From an uncultured Gemmiger sp. (GTDB taxonomy: Bacteria; Bacillota; Clostridia; Oscillospirales; Ruminococcaceae): a DNA stretch of 64,000 nucleotides. Positions 22,948 to 32,154 of this stretch are shown here, in pieces; positions within the stretch are counted from its first letter, which is position 1, and the number at the start of each line of letters is the position of its first letter. The stretch lies in NCBI GenBank assembly GCA_934502625.1, contig CAKSUQ010000005.1:1-64000 (forward strand), read 5' to 3'. Made by a program: the position numbers and the translations under genes. The notes below the pieces were generated by a model that saw only the letters and a program-made list of their open reading frames with translations, was not told the DNA's origin and did not search any database.

Positions 22948-22986
22948 AAAACCGCGCCGCCCCAAGACAGGGACGGCGCGGTTTTT
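22948..22986. terminator. Bidirectional terminator
   Basis: AAACCGCGCCG-C-CCC, loop AAGACA, GGG-A-CGGCGCGGTTT then TTT: a 14-bp stem with one mismatch. On the minus strand the hairpin is preceded and followed by A/T runs, so it can also end the YihY transcript. Confidence 0.85.
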
Positions 22987-22997
22987 TCGGCTGGGAT

Positions 22998-23025
22998 GCC
23001 TTCCCCCTAGGGGGAAGGCTTTTTT
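22998..23025. repeat. GGCTTCCCC-family fragment: single hairpin with T-run
   Basis: GCCTTCCCCCTAGGGGGAAGGC is one perfect stem of the GGCTTCCCC family, followed by TTTTTT on the plus strand. It overlaps the 3' end of the YihY gene: the codons for Lys-Pro-Ser-Pro and the TAG stop lie in it. Confidence 0.7.
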
Positions 23026-23858
23026 GTGCTCACCGCCGCATTTACCCCGGCACCGATAAATACCAGATTTATCACAACATACAGCCACAAAATCACCAGA
23101 ATGACGGCTGTCAGCGAGCCGTAGATATACGACAACCGCCAGAAATGCACAATGTAAAACGAAAAAATGCGGGAGAAGATCAGCCAGCCTGCCGTGGCAA
23201 AAATTGCACCCGGCAGCTGGCTGCGCACAGTGCGGCGCCCGCCCGGTACATAGGTGTACATCAGCAAAAGCAGCCCGAACAGCAGGGGGATCATTAGGAA
23301 CTGGCCGATGCTTGCGATGTGCTGCAGCATCTGCACGATCGCGATGTAATGCCGGAAAAACGGCAGTGTATCGGCAAAACGCTCAAACAGGGACTTCATG
23401 CCCTGCAGCGCCAGCATGACTAAGAGCAGCAGCTCGAACACGAGGGTGTACCCGATGGCGAGCAGCCGGTTCAAAAACGTCCGCTTCGAGCCGGGCGTCA
23501 GCCGCTGCAGGCCGACTTGCAGTGCGCTGATGCCGCCCGACGCAGACACGATGGTCGTCAGCACGGCCAGCGACGCGACAAATTGCGCAGACTGCCCGCT
23601 GAGATTTTGCAGCAGCTGCAGGATCGAGGCTTGGACCGTGGGGATCTGGGGCAGAAAATCTGCCAGCAGCTCGGCCACGCCCTCGACCGAGAAGCCCGGC
23701 ACGCTGTTGACGATGACAAGCACCCACATCAGCAGCGGAAAGGATGCCGTCAGCAGAAACAGCGTGGCCGACCCGGCGTAGACGGTCATATCCAGCGCCA
23801 GATACCGCCGCGCCACTGTCACGGCAACACTCAGCCAGTGTTTGAATTTCTGCTTCAT
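23007..23858 (-). CDS. YihY/BrkB-family inner membrane protein
   Basis: A 283-residue protein with six or so hydrophobic segments and the family's RRYLALDMTVYAGSATLFLL N-terminal region. YVPGGRRTVRSQLPGAIFAT and SRIFSFYIVHF are also characteristic. YihY proteins have no settled biochemical function; an earlier annotation as RNase BN is wrong. ATG 23858 has CGGGAG nine bases upstream. The C-terminal KKPSP and stop are encoded by a repeat hairpin. Confidence 0.88.
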   Translation of the reverse strand: MKQKFKHWLSVAVTVARRYLALDMTVYAGSATLFLLTASFPLLMWVLVIVNSVPGFSVEGVAELLADFLPQIPTVQASILQLLQNLSGQSAQFVASLAVLTTIVSASGGISALQVGLQRLTPGSKRTFLNRLLAIGYTLVFELLLLVMLALQGMKSLFERFADTLPFFRHYIAIVQMLQHIASIGQFLMIPLLFGLLLLMYTYVPGGRRTVRSQLPGAIFATAGWLIFSRIFSFYIVHFWRLSYIYGSLTAVILVILWLYVVINLVFIGAGVNAAVSTKKPSP

Positions 23859-23889
23859 AAGCGGCTCCCGGTTCAATATAATATGTATC

Positions 23890-23918
23890 AGCATATCATA
23901 CCGGCAGTGGGATTGCAA
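23890..23918 (-). promoter_or_regulatory. Promoter of the YihY gene
   Basis: On the minus strand TTGCAA (23913-23918), 17 bp, TATGCT (23890-23895). Confidence 0.45.
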
Positions 23919-23928
23919 GGATCTGCGC

Positions 23929-24711
23929 TTACCCCAGCGCGACATCCAAGGCCATCATGATCGTGAAGCCGAAGGCAAAGCAGAGCGTACCTATATTGGA
24001 ATGCTCGCCCTGCGACATTTCGGGGATCAATTCCTCGACCACGACGTAGATCATCGCGCCCGCCGCAAAGCTGAGCAGATACGGCAGGGCGGGCACGACC
24101 AGCCCCGCCGCCCAGATGGTGAACAGCGCACCCAGCGGCTCCACCGCGCCGGACAGTGTGCCCATCAAGAACGCCTTGCCCCGGCTCATGCCCTCGGCTT
24201 TCAGCGGCATCGAGATGATCGCACCCTCCGGAAAGTTTTGGATCGCAATGCCCACCGACAGCGCCAGCGCGCCCATCGCCGTGATCTGCGCGCTGCCCGT
24301 TAAGTACCCGGCGTAGACGACGCCGACGGCCATACCCTCCGGGATGTTGTGCAGCGTCACCGCCAGCACCAGCATCGTCGTGCGCGAAAAGCCGCTTTTG
24401 GGGCCTTCGGGGCTGGTGGCACCCTGATGCAGGTGCGGCACCAGCATATCCAGCGCCAGCAGAAACCCGACGCCCAGCCAGAACCCGATGAAGGCGGGCA
24501 GAAATGACAGCCGCCCCAGCGCGGCGGATTGCTCCAGTGCGGGGGAGAGCAGGCTCCAGAACGACGCGGCCACCATGACCCCGGCGGCAAAGCCGGTCAG
24601 CGCCCGCTGCACGCCGGGGTGCAGTGCCTTTTTCATAAAGAACACACACGCCGAGCCGAGCGTTGTGCCCGCAAAGGGGATGAGCACCCCGATCAAAGTT
24701 TGCATTAGCAT
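23929..24711 (-). CDS. ZIP-family divalent metal transporter (ZupT-like)
   Basis: A 260-residue transporter with eight predicted helices. The metal-binding helix IV motif LHNIPEGMAVG and the helix V motif IQNFPEGAIISMPL are both present; HxxPEG and NxxPEG are the paired metal sites of ZIP proteins that import Zn2+, Fe2+ or Mn2+. The short acidic loop after helix III contains HLHQGATSPEG. ATG 24711 follows GGAGGG; a second in-frame ATG lies two codons on. A second ZIP gene occurs at 53158. Confidence 0.92.
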   Translation of the reverse strand: MLMQTLIGVLIPFAGTTLGSACVFFMKKALHPGVQRALTGFAAGVMVAASFWSLLSPALEQSAALGRLSFLPAFIGFWLGVGFLLALDMLVPHLHQGATSPEGPKSGFSRTTMLVLAVTLHNIPEGMAVGVVYAGYLTGSAQITAMGALALSVGIAIQNFPEGAIISMPLKAEGMSRGKAFLMGTLSGAVEPLGALFTIWAAGLVVPALPYLLSFAAGAMIYVVVEELIPEMSQGEHSNIGTLCFAFGFTIMMALDVALG

Positions 24712-24733
24712 AAACTAACCCTCCTGTACAAAT

Positions 24734-24792
24734 CATACTAATTTACTATGCTTTCGTGGGGGATTATAGCACAGAAATAATGTGCGCGTCAA
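24734..24792 (-). promoter_or_regulatory. ZIP gene promoter with downstream imperfect palindrome
   Basis: On the minus strand TTGACG (24787-24792), 18 bp, TATAAT (24763-24768). Between the -10 and the gene lies CATAGTAAATTAGTATG (24734-24750), an imperfect palindrome that could bind a metal-responsive repressor; the regulator is not identified. Confidence 0.4.
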
Positions 24793-24873
24793 GGCGGGGC
24801 AGCGGCGGCAAGTCATACACAAAAAATTTACAGGACACATTCCCCAAACTGGTTAAAAATATATCAAAAACAC

Positions 24874-24902
24874 TTGCGCAAAACGAAGTTTGTGCGTATA
24901 AT
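24874..24902 (+). promoter_or_regulatory. pgk operon promoter
   Basis: TTGCGC (24874-24879), 17 bp, TATAAT (24897-24902). The spacer contains the imperfect inverted repeat GCGCAAAAC-GAA-GTTTGTGCG, which could be an operator. A small GGGCGC-GGT-GCGCCC hairpin follows in the leader. Confidence 0.6.
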
Positions 24903-24971
24903 AAGACTAAACCCCTTGGGGCGCGGTGCGCCCTGCCAAAAATGTGAAACATACCGAGAGGAGCTTTTACT

Positions 24972-26180
24972 ATGGGTTTGGGTAAAAAGACCATTGACGA
25001 TGAGAACTACGCCGGCAAGCGCGTACTGGTTCGCTGCGACTTCAACGTCCCGATGAAGGACGGCGTTATCACCAACGATAACCGCATCAACGCCGCACTG
25101 CCGACCATCAAGAAGCTGATTGCCGACGGCGCTAAGGTCATCCTGTGCAGCCATCTGGGCAAGCCGAAGAACGGCCCCGAGGCCAAGTTCAGCCTGGCCC
25201 CCGTTGCTGTCCGCCTGAGCGAGAAGCTGGGCCAGCCTGTCACCTTTGCGGACGATGACAATGTCGTCGGCGAGAATGCCAAGGCTGCTGTTGCCACCAT
25301 GGGCAACGGCGAGGTCGTTCTGCTGCAGAACACCCGTTTCCGCAAGGAGGAGACCAAGAACCTGCCTGAGTTCAGCGAGGAGCTGGCCAGCCTGGCCGAC
25401 GCTTACGTGGACGACGCCTTCGGCTCCTGCCACCGCGCTCACTGCTCCACCGCCGGTGTGACCGACTATGTCAAGGATACCGCTGTCGGCTACCTGATGG
25501 AGAAGGAGATCAAGTATCTCGGCAACGCCGTGAACGATCCCGAGCGTCCCTTCACCGCCATTCTGGGCGGTGCCAAGGTCGCGGACAAGCTGAACGTTAT
25601 CTCCAACCTGCTCGAGAAGGTCGATACGCTGATCATCGGCGGCGGCATGGCCTACACCTTCCTGAAGGCCCAGGGCTACGAGATCGGCAAGAGCCTGTGC
25701 GACGACAGCAAGCTCGACTACTGCAAGGACATGATGGCCAAGGCTGAGGAGAAGGGCGTTAAGCTGCTGCTGCCCGTCGATGCCGCCTGCATCAAGGACT
25801 TCCCCGATCCCATCGACGCTCCCGTCGAGACCGTGATCGTTCCCGTCACCGCGATCCCCGCTGACATGGAGGGCTGCGACATCGGCCCCGAGTCCATGAA
25901 GCTGTTTGCTGACGCCGTCAAGGCCAGCAAGACCGTTGTCTGGAACGGCCCCATGGGCGTGTTTGAGAACCCGACCCTGGCTGCCGGTACCCTGGCTGTT
26001 GCCAAGGCTATGGCCGAGAGCGACGCTACCACCGTTATCGGCGGCGGCGACTCCGCTGCAGCTGTCCAGCAGATGGGCCTGGGCGACAAGATGACCCACA
26101 TCTCCACCGGCGGCGGCGCTTCTCTCGAGTACCTCGAGGGCAAGGAGCTGCCCGGCATCGCCGTCATCCAGAAGGCATAA
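24972..26180 (+). CDS. pgk: Phosphoglycerate kinase
   Basis: A 402-residue glycolytic kinase converting 1,3-bisphosphoglycerate and ADP to 3-phosphoglycerate and [17 protein letters not shown] at residues 18-31 is the family signature; [12 protein letters not shown] and the C-terminal GGGDSAAAV nucleotide-binding stretch complete it. Codon use is strongly biased to a few C/G-ending codons, as expected of a very highly expressed gene. SD GAGAGGAGC precedes the ATG. First gene of pgk-tpiA-gpmI. Confidence 0.98.
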   Translation: MGLGKKTIDDENYAGKRVLVRCDFNVPMKDGVITNDNRINAALPTIKKLIADGAKVILCSHLGKPKNGPEAKFSLAPVAVRLSEKLGQPVTFADDDNVVGENAKAAVATMGNGEVVLLQNTRFRKEETKNLPEFSEELASLADAYVDDAFGSCHRAHCSTAGVTDYVKDTAVGYLMEKEIKYLGNAVNDPERPFTAILGGAKVADKLNVISNLLEKVDTLIIGGGMAYTFLKAQGYEIGKSLCDDSKLDYCKDMMAKAEEKGVKLLLPVDAACIKDFPDPIDAPVETVIVPVTAIPADMEGCDIGPESMKLFADAVKASKTVVWNGPMGVFENPTLAAGTLAVAKAMAESDATTVIGGGDSAAAVQQMGLGDKMTHISTGGGASLEYLEGKELPGIAVIQKA

Positions 26181-26233
26181 TTTGTAAGGATACCCGCAGG
26201 AGCGCGGCGGCAGAGCCGCCGCGCTTTTTATGT

Positions 26234-26377
26234 AAAGGCTTCCCCCTCGAGGGGGAAGCTGTCCGCGCAGCGGACTGATGAGGGTCGAGTTACCGTGATA
26301 ACCCGTTCACGGGTAACCATGGCACACCCGCCCCTCATCTGGCGCTTCGCGCCACCTTCCCCCACGGGGGAAGGCTT
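26234..26377. repeat. GGCTTCCCC-family multi-hairpin repeat, copy 3
   Basis: Lies between pgk and tpiA. The second stem is GTCCGC-GCA-GCGGAC where copies 1, 2 and 4 have GTCACC-GAA-GGTGAC, and a later stem is GGCGC-TTC-GCGCC: sequence changed, pairing kept. The outer arms are GAGGGTCG and CGCCCCTC-like. Confidence 0.8.
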
Positions 26378-26398
26378 ATTATGGAAGGAGTAATCACC

Positions 26399-27169
26399 AT
26401 GGATAAACAGAACCGTAAAGCCATCATCGCCGGCAACTGGAAAATGAACAAGACCGCTACCGAGGCCAAGGCCCTCATCAGCGAGCTGATCCCCGCTGTC
26501 AAGGACGCCGGCTGCGAGGTCGTCATCTGCGTTCCCTTCACCGATCTCGTCACCGCTGTCGAGATGACCAAGGGCACCAACATCCACGTCGGCGCCGAGA
26601 ACGTCCACTTTGAGAAGTCCGGCGCCTTCACCGGCGAGATCAGCGCTGACATGCTGACCGACCTCGGCGTCGAGTACGTCGTCCTCGGCCACAGCGAGCG
26701 CCGCCAGTACTTTGCCGAGACCAACGAGACCGTCAACAAGCGCACCAAGGCTGCTCTGGCCGGCGGCCTGAAGCCCATCGTCTGCGTCGGCGAGAGCCTC
26801 GACCAGCGTGAGCAGGGCGTGACCGAGGAGCTGGTCCGCATGCAGGTCAAGATCGCGCTGAACGGCGTGACCGCTGACGAGCTGAAGAACGTCGTCATCG
26901 CCTACGAGCCCATCTGGGCCATCGGCACCGGCAAGACCGCTACCGCCGACCAGGCCGAGGAGGTCTGCGCCGCCATCCGCAAGGTCGTCGGCGAGCTGTA
27001 CGGCGAGGACGCCGCCAAGGGCCTGACCGTCCAGTACGGCGGCAGCATGAACCCGAAGAACGCCGAGGAGCTGCTGAGCAAGCCCGACGTTGACGGCGGC
27101 CTGATCGGCGGTGCGTCCCTGAAGGCCGACCAGTTCGCGGTCATCGTCGACGCTGCCACGAAGGGCTAA
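26399..27169 (+). CDS. tpiA: Triosephosphate isomerase
   Basis: A 256-residue TIM barrel interconverting dihydroxyacetone phosphate and glyceraldehyde 3-phosphate. GNWKMNK at residues 13-19 carries the active-site Asn and Lys; the catalytic His is in VLGHSERRQYF, the catalytic Glu in AYEPIWAIGTGKTAT (loop 6) and the phosphate loop in YGGSMNPKN. ATG 26399 follows AAGGAG. Same extreme codon bias as pgk. Confidence 0.98.
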   Translation: MDKQNRKAIIAGNWKMNKTATEAKALISELIPAVKDAGCEVVICVPFTDLVTAVEMTKGTNIHVGAENVHFEKSGAFTGEISADMLTDLGVEYVVLGHSERRQYFAETNETVNKRTKAALAGGLKPIVCVGESLDQREQGVTEELVRMQVKIALNGVTADELKNVVIAYEPIWAIGTGKTATADQAEEVCAAIRKVVGELYGEDAAKGLTVQYGGSMNPKNAEELLSKPDVDGGLIGGASLKADQFAVIVDAATKG

Positions 27170-27180
27170 ATCGTCCCGTA

Positions 27181-27329
27181 AAAGGCTTCCCTCTTTGGGG
27201 GGAAGCTGTCACCGAAGGTGACTGATGAGGGGCGGCCTTGCCACAATTGCCCGCTTGCGGGCTGTCAGGGCAGACTTTCCCCTCATCCGGCCTGCGGCCA
27301 CCTTCCCCCCACCTTTGGGGGAAGGCCTT
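27181..27329. repeat. GGCTTCCCC-family multi-hairpin repeat, copy 4
   Basis: Lies between tpiA and gpmI. AAAGGCTTCCC, GTCACC-GAA-GGTGAC, ATGAGGGGCGG, GGCC-TGC-GGCC, and a closing CCTTCCCC/GGGGAAGG stem ending at 27329. Confidence 0.8.
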
Positions 27330-27355
27330 ACACCACACAAGGAGTCTACAATTCT

Positions 27356-28879
27356 ATGTCTAAAAAACCTGTTATGCTCTGCATCATGGACGGCTTCGGC
27401 TGGACGCCGGACGAGACCTACGGCAACGCCGTGGCCGCCGCCAACAAGCTGAATCTGGACAAGATCTTTGCCAACTACCCCATGACCACCATCGAGGCTT
27501 CCGGCATGGCTGTCGGCCTGCCCGACGGCCAGATGGGCAACTCTGAGGTCGGCCACACCAACATGGGCGCAGGCCGCATTGTTTACCAGCAGCTGACCCT
27601 CATCACCAAGTCCATCAAGGACGGCGAGATGCTCAAGAACCCCGTCCTCGTCAAGAACATGAAGGCTGCCATCGACGCGGGCAAGGCTATTCATCTGATG
27701 GGTCTGGTCGGCACCGGCGGCGTTCACAGCCATGCCGATCACTGGTTCGGCGTGCTGGAAATGGCGAAGCACATGGGCGCAAAGGACGTCTACCTGCACT
27801 GCATCATGGACGGCCGTGACACCGACCCGCACAGCGGCAAGGGCTTCCTTGCCGACCTGCAGGCCAAGCTGGATGAGTTGGGGCTGGGCAAGATCGCCAG
27901 CGTCTCCGGCCGTTATTACGCGATGGATCGCGATAACAACTGGGATCGCGAGGAGAAGGCCTATGCCGCCTTCGTCTATGGCGAGGGCAACCACGCCGCC
28001 AACGCGCAGGAGGCCATCGAGGCCAGCTACGCCGCCGACGTCACCGACGAGTTCGTCATCCCCGTTGTCACCTGCGAGGGCGGCCGCGTTGAGGACGGCG
28101 ACACCGTCATCTTCATGAACTTCCGCCCCGACCGTGCCCGCCAGATGACCCGCATCTTCTGCGACGACGCCTTCACCGGCTTTGAGCGCCGCGGCGGCCG
28201 CAAGCAGGTCCACTATGTCTGCATGGCCGAGTATGACGCCACGATGCCCAACTGCGAGGTCGCCTATCCCCCGGTGGAGCTGAAGAACACGCTGGGCGAG
28301 TACCTGGCCGCCCACGGCAAGACCCAGCTGCGCATTGCCGAGACCGAGAAGTACGCCCATGTGACCTTCTTCTTCAACGGCGGTGTTGAGCAGCCCTGCG
28401 AGGGCGAGGACCGCAAGGTCATCCCCAGCCCGAAGGTTGCCACCTACGACCTCAAGCCCGAAATGAGCGCCTATGAGGTCGCCGACGAGTGCAAGGCACG
28501 CATCGAGAGCGGCAAGTACGACGTCATCATCCTGAACTTCGCGAACTGCGACATGGTCGGCCACACCGGCGTCTTTGACGCTGCCGTCAAGGCCGTCGAG
28601 GCCGTCGACAAGTGCGTCGGCGAAGTCACCGATGCCGTGCTGAACGCGGGCGGTGTGGTCTTCCTGACCGCCGACCACGGCAACGCCGAGAAGATGAAGA
28701 ACCCCGACGGTTCCCCCTTCACCGCGCACACCACCAACGTTGTCCCCTTCGCCGTCATCGGCGCGGGCGACGTGAAGCTGCGCGAGGGCGGCTGCCTTGC
28801 GGACATCGCCCCGACGATGCTGCCCTATATCGGCCTGCCCGTCCCGGCAGAGATGACCGGCAAGAGCATCATCGAGTAA
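27356..28879 (+). CDS. gpmI: 2,3-bisphosphoglycerate-independent phosphoglycerate mutase
   Basis: A 507-residue Mn2+-dependent enzyme of the alkaline phosphatase superfamily that converts 3- to 2-phosphoglycerate. MDGFG supplies a metal-binding Asp, GQMGNSEVGHTNMGAGR the phosphoserine nucleophile, and VFLTADHGNAEKM the C-terminal metal ligands. The start at 27356 (MSKKPVML) follows GGAG; the earlier open frame is repeat sequence. Last gene of the glycolytic set. Confidence 0.97.
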   Translation: MSKKPVMLCIMDGFGWTPDETYGNAVAAANKLNLDKIFANYPMTTIEASGMAVGLPDGQMGNSEVGHTNMGAGRIVYQQLTLITKSIKDGEMLKNPVLVKNMKAAIDAGKAIHLMGLVGTGGVHSHADHWFGVLEMAKHMGAKDVYLHCIMDGRDTDPHSGKGFLADLQAKLDELGLGKIASVSGRYYAMDRDNNWDREEKAYAAFVYGEGNHAANAQEAIEASYAADVTDEFVIPVVTCEGGRVEDGDTVIFMNFRPDRARQMTRIFCDDAFTGFERRGGRKQVHYVCMAEYDATMPNCEVAYPPVELKNTLGEYLAAHGKTQLRIAETEKYAHVTFFFNGGVEQPCEGEDRKVIPSPKVATYDLKPEMSAYEVADECKARIESGKYDVIILNFANCDMVGHTGVFDAAVKAVEAVDKCVGEVTDAVLNAGGVVFLTADHGNAEKMKNPDGSPFTAHTTNVVPFAVIGAGDVKLREGGCLADIAPTMLPYIGLPVPAEMTGKSIIE

Positions 28880-28893
28880 TCACCCCGCATCTC

Positions 28894-28921
28894 AGCGGCA
28901 GGCTTCGGCCTGCCGCTTTTT
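28894..28921 (+). terminator. Glycolytic operon terminator
   Basis: AGCGGCAGGC-TTCG-GCCTGCCGCT, a perfect 10-bp stem with a UUCG tetraloop, then TTTT. It begins 14 bases past the gpmI stop codon. Confidence 0.95.
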
Positions 28922-28951
28922 GTGTGATAGGGCGTTTGCCCCGTAGAGACT

Positions 28952-29181
28952 GTAGGGGCGAACATTGTTCGCCCGCCGCAACGCTGCAATGGTCGCAGCG
29001 TGTCCGGGCGGATATGGAATCCGCCCCTACGCTGTAGGGGGCGGCGTCCCCGACGCCCCGTAGAAAGTTGCGGCAGCGGCGGCGTTCCACGGGCGGAGCA
29101 GAGCCCCGCCCCTACTGTGCATCGACCCGACAGTGTGGTGCCAGTGGCAACGTTCCACGGGCGAACAATGTTCGCCCCTAC
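28952..29181. repeat. Tandem GTAGGGG-family repeats
   Basis: At least two full units (28952-29030 and 29034-29115) and a right half-unit (about 29150-29181) stand head to tail. Ends include GTAGGGGCGAACATTGTTCG, GGGCGGATATGGAATCCGCC and GGGCGGAGCAGAGCCCCGCC; each is self-complementary with its own inner sequence. This accounts for most of the 28880-29284 spacer; no gene is seen. Confidence 0.75.
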
Positions 29182-29219
29182 AAAGCGGCTTCCCGGAAGC
29201 CTAAGGCTTCCTCTACTAC

Positions 29220-29248
29220 TTGCTATTTTCCCCGAAATGCGGTATAGT
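29220..29248 (+). promoter_or_regulatory. Promoter of the surface glycan locus
   Basis: TTGCTA (29220-29225), 17 bp, TATAGT (29243-29248), 36 bases before the first gene of the locus. Confidence 0.55.
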
Positions 29249-29284
29249 AATCTTAACTAAAAATCTCTTTTCAGGAGAAGCTGA

Positions 29285-30907
29285 ATGAAACAACAAACAA
29301 AGGGCGGGGTGCTGCATGCGCTCTGGCGGTGGCTGCCGTGGCTCTGGATCGCGGGCGGCTATCTGTTTGATCTGTGGTATCAGATCGTGCCCGGCAAATG
29401 GATCGTCGACTCTGACCTTGCGTCTGAGATGATCTTGTCCGATCTGCTCAACCGCGAGGGCAGCATCATCAGCCAGAACTGGTTCTACTCCACCGAGCTG
29501 AAGGTCGTCAACCTGCAATGGTTCTACCGGCTGGGGCTGGTATTCTTCCCGAACGACTGGCATCTGGCGCGGGCGTTCGGCATGGCGGTCACGCTGGCGC
29601 TCTACGCGGCGGCCATGCTCTTCTTCGTGAAGTGTGCGGGGCTGGGGCGGCCGGGACTCTGGATGGTCGGCGTGCTGCTCTGGCCGTTCGGTCAGCATTA
29701 TCTGGTCTACGCCCTCTACGGCGGGTACTACCTCGTCTACACCTTCTTTTATATGCTGGTGCTGGCGCTTATCCTGCGCAGCCTGCACGCCGACAAAAAG
29801 CACTGCGCACTGCAATGGCTGCTGGCCTGCGTCACCACAGCGGTGGCGGGCATGAACGGCGTCAAGCAGCTGATGGTCTTCCACGCGCCGCTCTGCGTCG
29901 CAGCAGCCGTCATGCTGGTGATGGCTCTGCACAACGGCACCGAGACCGACTGGAAGGCCGCGCTGCGCCGCTGCCACGCCGAGGTACGGCTGCTCGCGGC
30001 GTCGCTGGTCACGGCGGTGGCCGCTGCGGCGGGGTATTTCGTCAGCAATGCGGTGCTGTCGCGGCTGTACGACTTCAAATCCTACAACTTCATCACGTGG
30101 AACCGCGACGAAAACTGGTTTACCCTTGACCGCATCCTGATGGACTTCTTCCATGAGTTCGGCTACGAGAACGGCGCGGGGCTGTTCCACTTTGCCGGTA
30201 TCGCGGCGGGCGTCGGCCTGCTGCTGGGCGGGTGGATGTTCTTCTGCATCGTGCGGCTGCTGCTGCGGCTGAAAAAGCTCGGCACGGTCGACCGGCTGCT
30301 GGTGCTGCTGCTCGTCGCGATGCTGGGCGTCTGCGGCATTTCCTACGCCTATTTCCACGAGTATTACCTCTATTTCTGGCTCATGAATATGCCGGTCGCC
30401 ATCGCGGTGATGGCGGTCGAGATCAAGACCGAGGACTTCCGCCTGCCGGGTGCGCGGCAGCTGCTGGCGCTGGCGCTGGGCTGCTGCTTCACGCTGTGCG
30501 CCGTCAGCACGGTGCGGCAGGAGATGGAGCACCCCTACCTTGCCCACAAGGGGCTGAAATCCGCCGCCGACTGGCTGGTGGACAACGGCTACACCCAAGG
30601 GTACGCGACGTTCTGGAACGGCAACGCGATGATCGAGATGACGAGCGGCAAGCTCGATGTCTGGACGCTGCGCGACCTGAACAGCGACGACCTGCCCGAA
30701 TGGCTGCAATCGAAGCAGCACATGACGACCGACCCGCAGCATCCCTTCCTGCTGGTAGACGTCGAGACCGACACCATCCCGCAGAACAGCCTGATGCAGT
30801 ATGCCGACTGCACCGAGGTCTACAACGACGGGCGGTATATCGTGTATGACTTCGCCACGGCAAACGCCGTGCACGAGGCAGCCGAAGCCATCCGCGCCGC
30901 AGGGTAA
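29285..30907 (+). CDS. Polytopic membrane protein, putative GT-C-type glycosyltransferase
   Basis: A 540-residue protein of unrecognised specific family. An N-terminal helix (LPWLWIAGGYLFDLWYQIV) is followed by an acidic first loop with VDSDLASEMILSDLLNREGS, then about nine more helices to residue 410 and a soluble C-terminal domain of about 130 residues. Asp-rich first loop plus many helices is the layout of GT-C enzymes that use polyprenyl-phosphate sugars. SD AGGAGA seven bases before ATG. First gene of the plus-strand locus. Function is inferred from architecture only. Confidence 0.6.
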   Translation: MKQQTKGGVLHALWRWLPWLWIAGGYLFDLWYQIVPGKWIVDSDLASEMILSDLLNREGSIISQNWFYSTELKVVNLQWFYRLGLVFFPNDWHLARAFGMAVTLALYAAAMLFFVKCAGLGRPGLWMVGVLLWPFGQHYLVYALYGGYYLVYTFFYMLVLALILRSLHADKKHCALQWLLACVTTAVAGMNGVKQLMVFHAPLCVAAAVMLVMALHNGTETDWKAALRRCHAEVRLLAASLVTAVAAAAGYFVSNAVLSRLYDFKSYNFITWNRDENWFTLDRILMDFFHEFGYENGAGLFHFAGIAAGVGLLLGGWMFFCIVRLLLRLKKLGTVDRLLVLLLVAMLGVCGISYAYFHEYYLYFWLMNMPVAIAVMAVEIKTEDFRLPGARQLLALALGCCFTLCAVSTVRQEMEHPYLAHKGLKSAADWLVDNGYTQGYATFWNGNAMIEMTSGKLDVWTLRDLNSDDLPEWLQSKQHMTTDPQHPFLLVDVETDTIPQNSLMQYADCTEVYNDGRYIVYDFATANAVHEAAEAIRAAG

Positions 30908-30955
30908 AACCATAGCAAACCAAACGCCATTCATTTATAAATAAGGAGTGTTTTT

Positions 30956-32074
30956 ATGCGTTACTGCAAAAAATGTACGATGCCCGACACCCGCCCCGGT
31001 ATTACCTTTGATGCCGAGGGGGTCTGCAGCGCCTGCCGCCATTATGAGAGCCGCAAAAATGTCGATTGGGACGCCCGCTTCAAGGAGTTCGAGGCTTACT
31101 GCGATAAGTACCGCGGCATGAACGGCCCCGGCGGCTACGACTGCGCGGTTGCCGTCTCCGGCGGCAAGGACAGCCATTTTCAGGTCTGGATGCTGAAAGA
31201 GGTCATGCACATGAACCCCATCCTCTTCAGCGTTGAGGATAACTTCCCCATGACGCAGGCCGGCATCCACAACCTGAAAAATATCAGCGAGGAATTCGGC
31301 TGCACGATCATCTCCTGCAAGCCCAACATCAAGGTGCAGAAAGTCCTGATGCGCAAATTCTTCGAGAAATACGGCAAGCCGACGTGGTACGTCGACCGCC
31401 TGATCTACACCTTCCCGCTGCACATGGCGGCCAAGTTCAACACCCCGATGCTTTGCTACGGCGAGAACGTCAGCTTCGAGTACGGCGGCAACTCTGACAA
31501 GGAGACCTACTCCGCCTTGGGGCAGATCGAGAACGGCGTCGCCGTCGGCATGCCGATGGAAGAGCTGCTGGGTGACGGCGTGACCGAGAAAGACCTGTCC
31601 CTGACGCTGGCACCCTCCGCCGAGGAGCGCGCCAAGCTCGACCCGTTCTACATGAGCTACTTTGTGCCGTGGAACAGCTACAAGAACTACCAGATCGCCA
31701 AAGCGCACGGCTTCCATGACCTGACCCACGAGTGGGATCGCACCCACCACGCCGAGAACTTCGACCAGATCGACTCCCGCGCGTACCTCGTGCATTCTTG
31801 GCTGAAATACCCCAAGTTCGGCCACGCCGCCGCCACCGACTACACCGCCCGCTACATCCGTTACGGCATGATGACCCGCGAGGAGGCCATCCCCATCATC
31901 AAGGCGCGGGACGGCAAGCTCGACCCGCTCTGCGTGCGCGATTTCTGCGACTTCTGCGGCTACACCGAGACCGAGTTCTGGCAGATCATGGACAAGTTCT
32001 ACAACCGTGACCTGTTCGAGAAGAACGAGTACGGCGAGTGGCAGCTGAAACATCCGATTTGGGAGGAAAATTAA
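30956..32074 (+). CDS. N-acetyl sugar amidotransferase (PseA/WbpG/LegA family), copy 1
   Basis: A 372-residue ATP-pyrophosphatase-type enzyme. N-terminal YCKKCTMPDTRPG and VCSAC give two CxxC pairs likely to bind zinc, VSGGKDS near residue 64 is the PP-loop, and CDFCGYTE near the C terminus is a further CxxC. Family members convert an N-acetyl group of a nonulosonate or sugar to an acetamidino group, using ammonia from HisH/HisF-like partners, which are encoded at 34.2-35.6 kb. SD AAGGAG before ATG. A second, longer homologue lies at 32796, so two different positions or sugars may be amidated. Confidence 0.85.
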   Translation: MRYCKKCTMPDTRPGITFDAEGVCSACRHYESRKNVDWDARFKEFEAYCDKYRGMNGPGGYDCAVAVSGGKDSHFQVWMLKEVMHMNPILFSVEDNFPMTQAGIHNLKNISEEFGCTIISCKPNIKVQKVLMRKFFEKYGKPTWYVDRLIYTFPLHMAAKFNTPMLCYGENVSFEYGGNSDKETYSALGQIENGVAVGMPMEELLGDGVTEKDLSLTLAPSAEERAKLDPFYMSYFVPWNSYKNYQIAKAHGFHDLTHEWDRTHHAENFDQIDSRAYLVHSWLKYPKFGHAAATDYTARYIRYGMMTREEAIPIIKARDGKLDPLCVRDFCDFCGYTETEFWQIMDKFYNRDLFEKNEYGEWQLKHPIWEEN

Positions 32075-32154
32075 GCGCTTCGCGCTTCAAAGAAGGGGGT
32101 CGTCGCCTGTGGCTGCGCCACGCTCCTGCACCCCTCCTTTGGATTCACCTCGTC

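Noticed and set aside
23888..24736. A 282-codon minus-strand frame over the ZIP transporter
   Set aside because: It runs in another frame of the same strand, has no family resemblance, and the 23929-24711 frame carries intact HNIPEG metal motifs.
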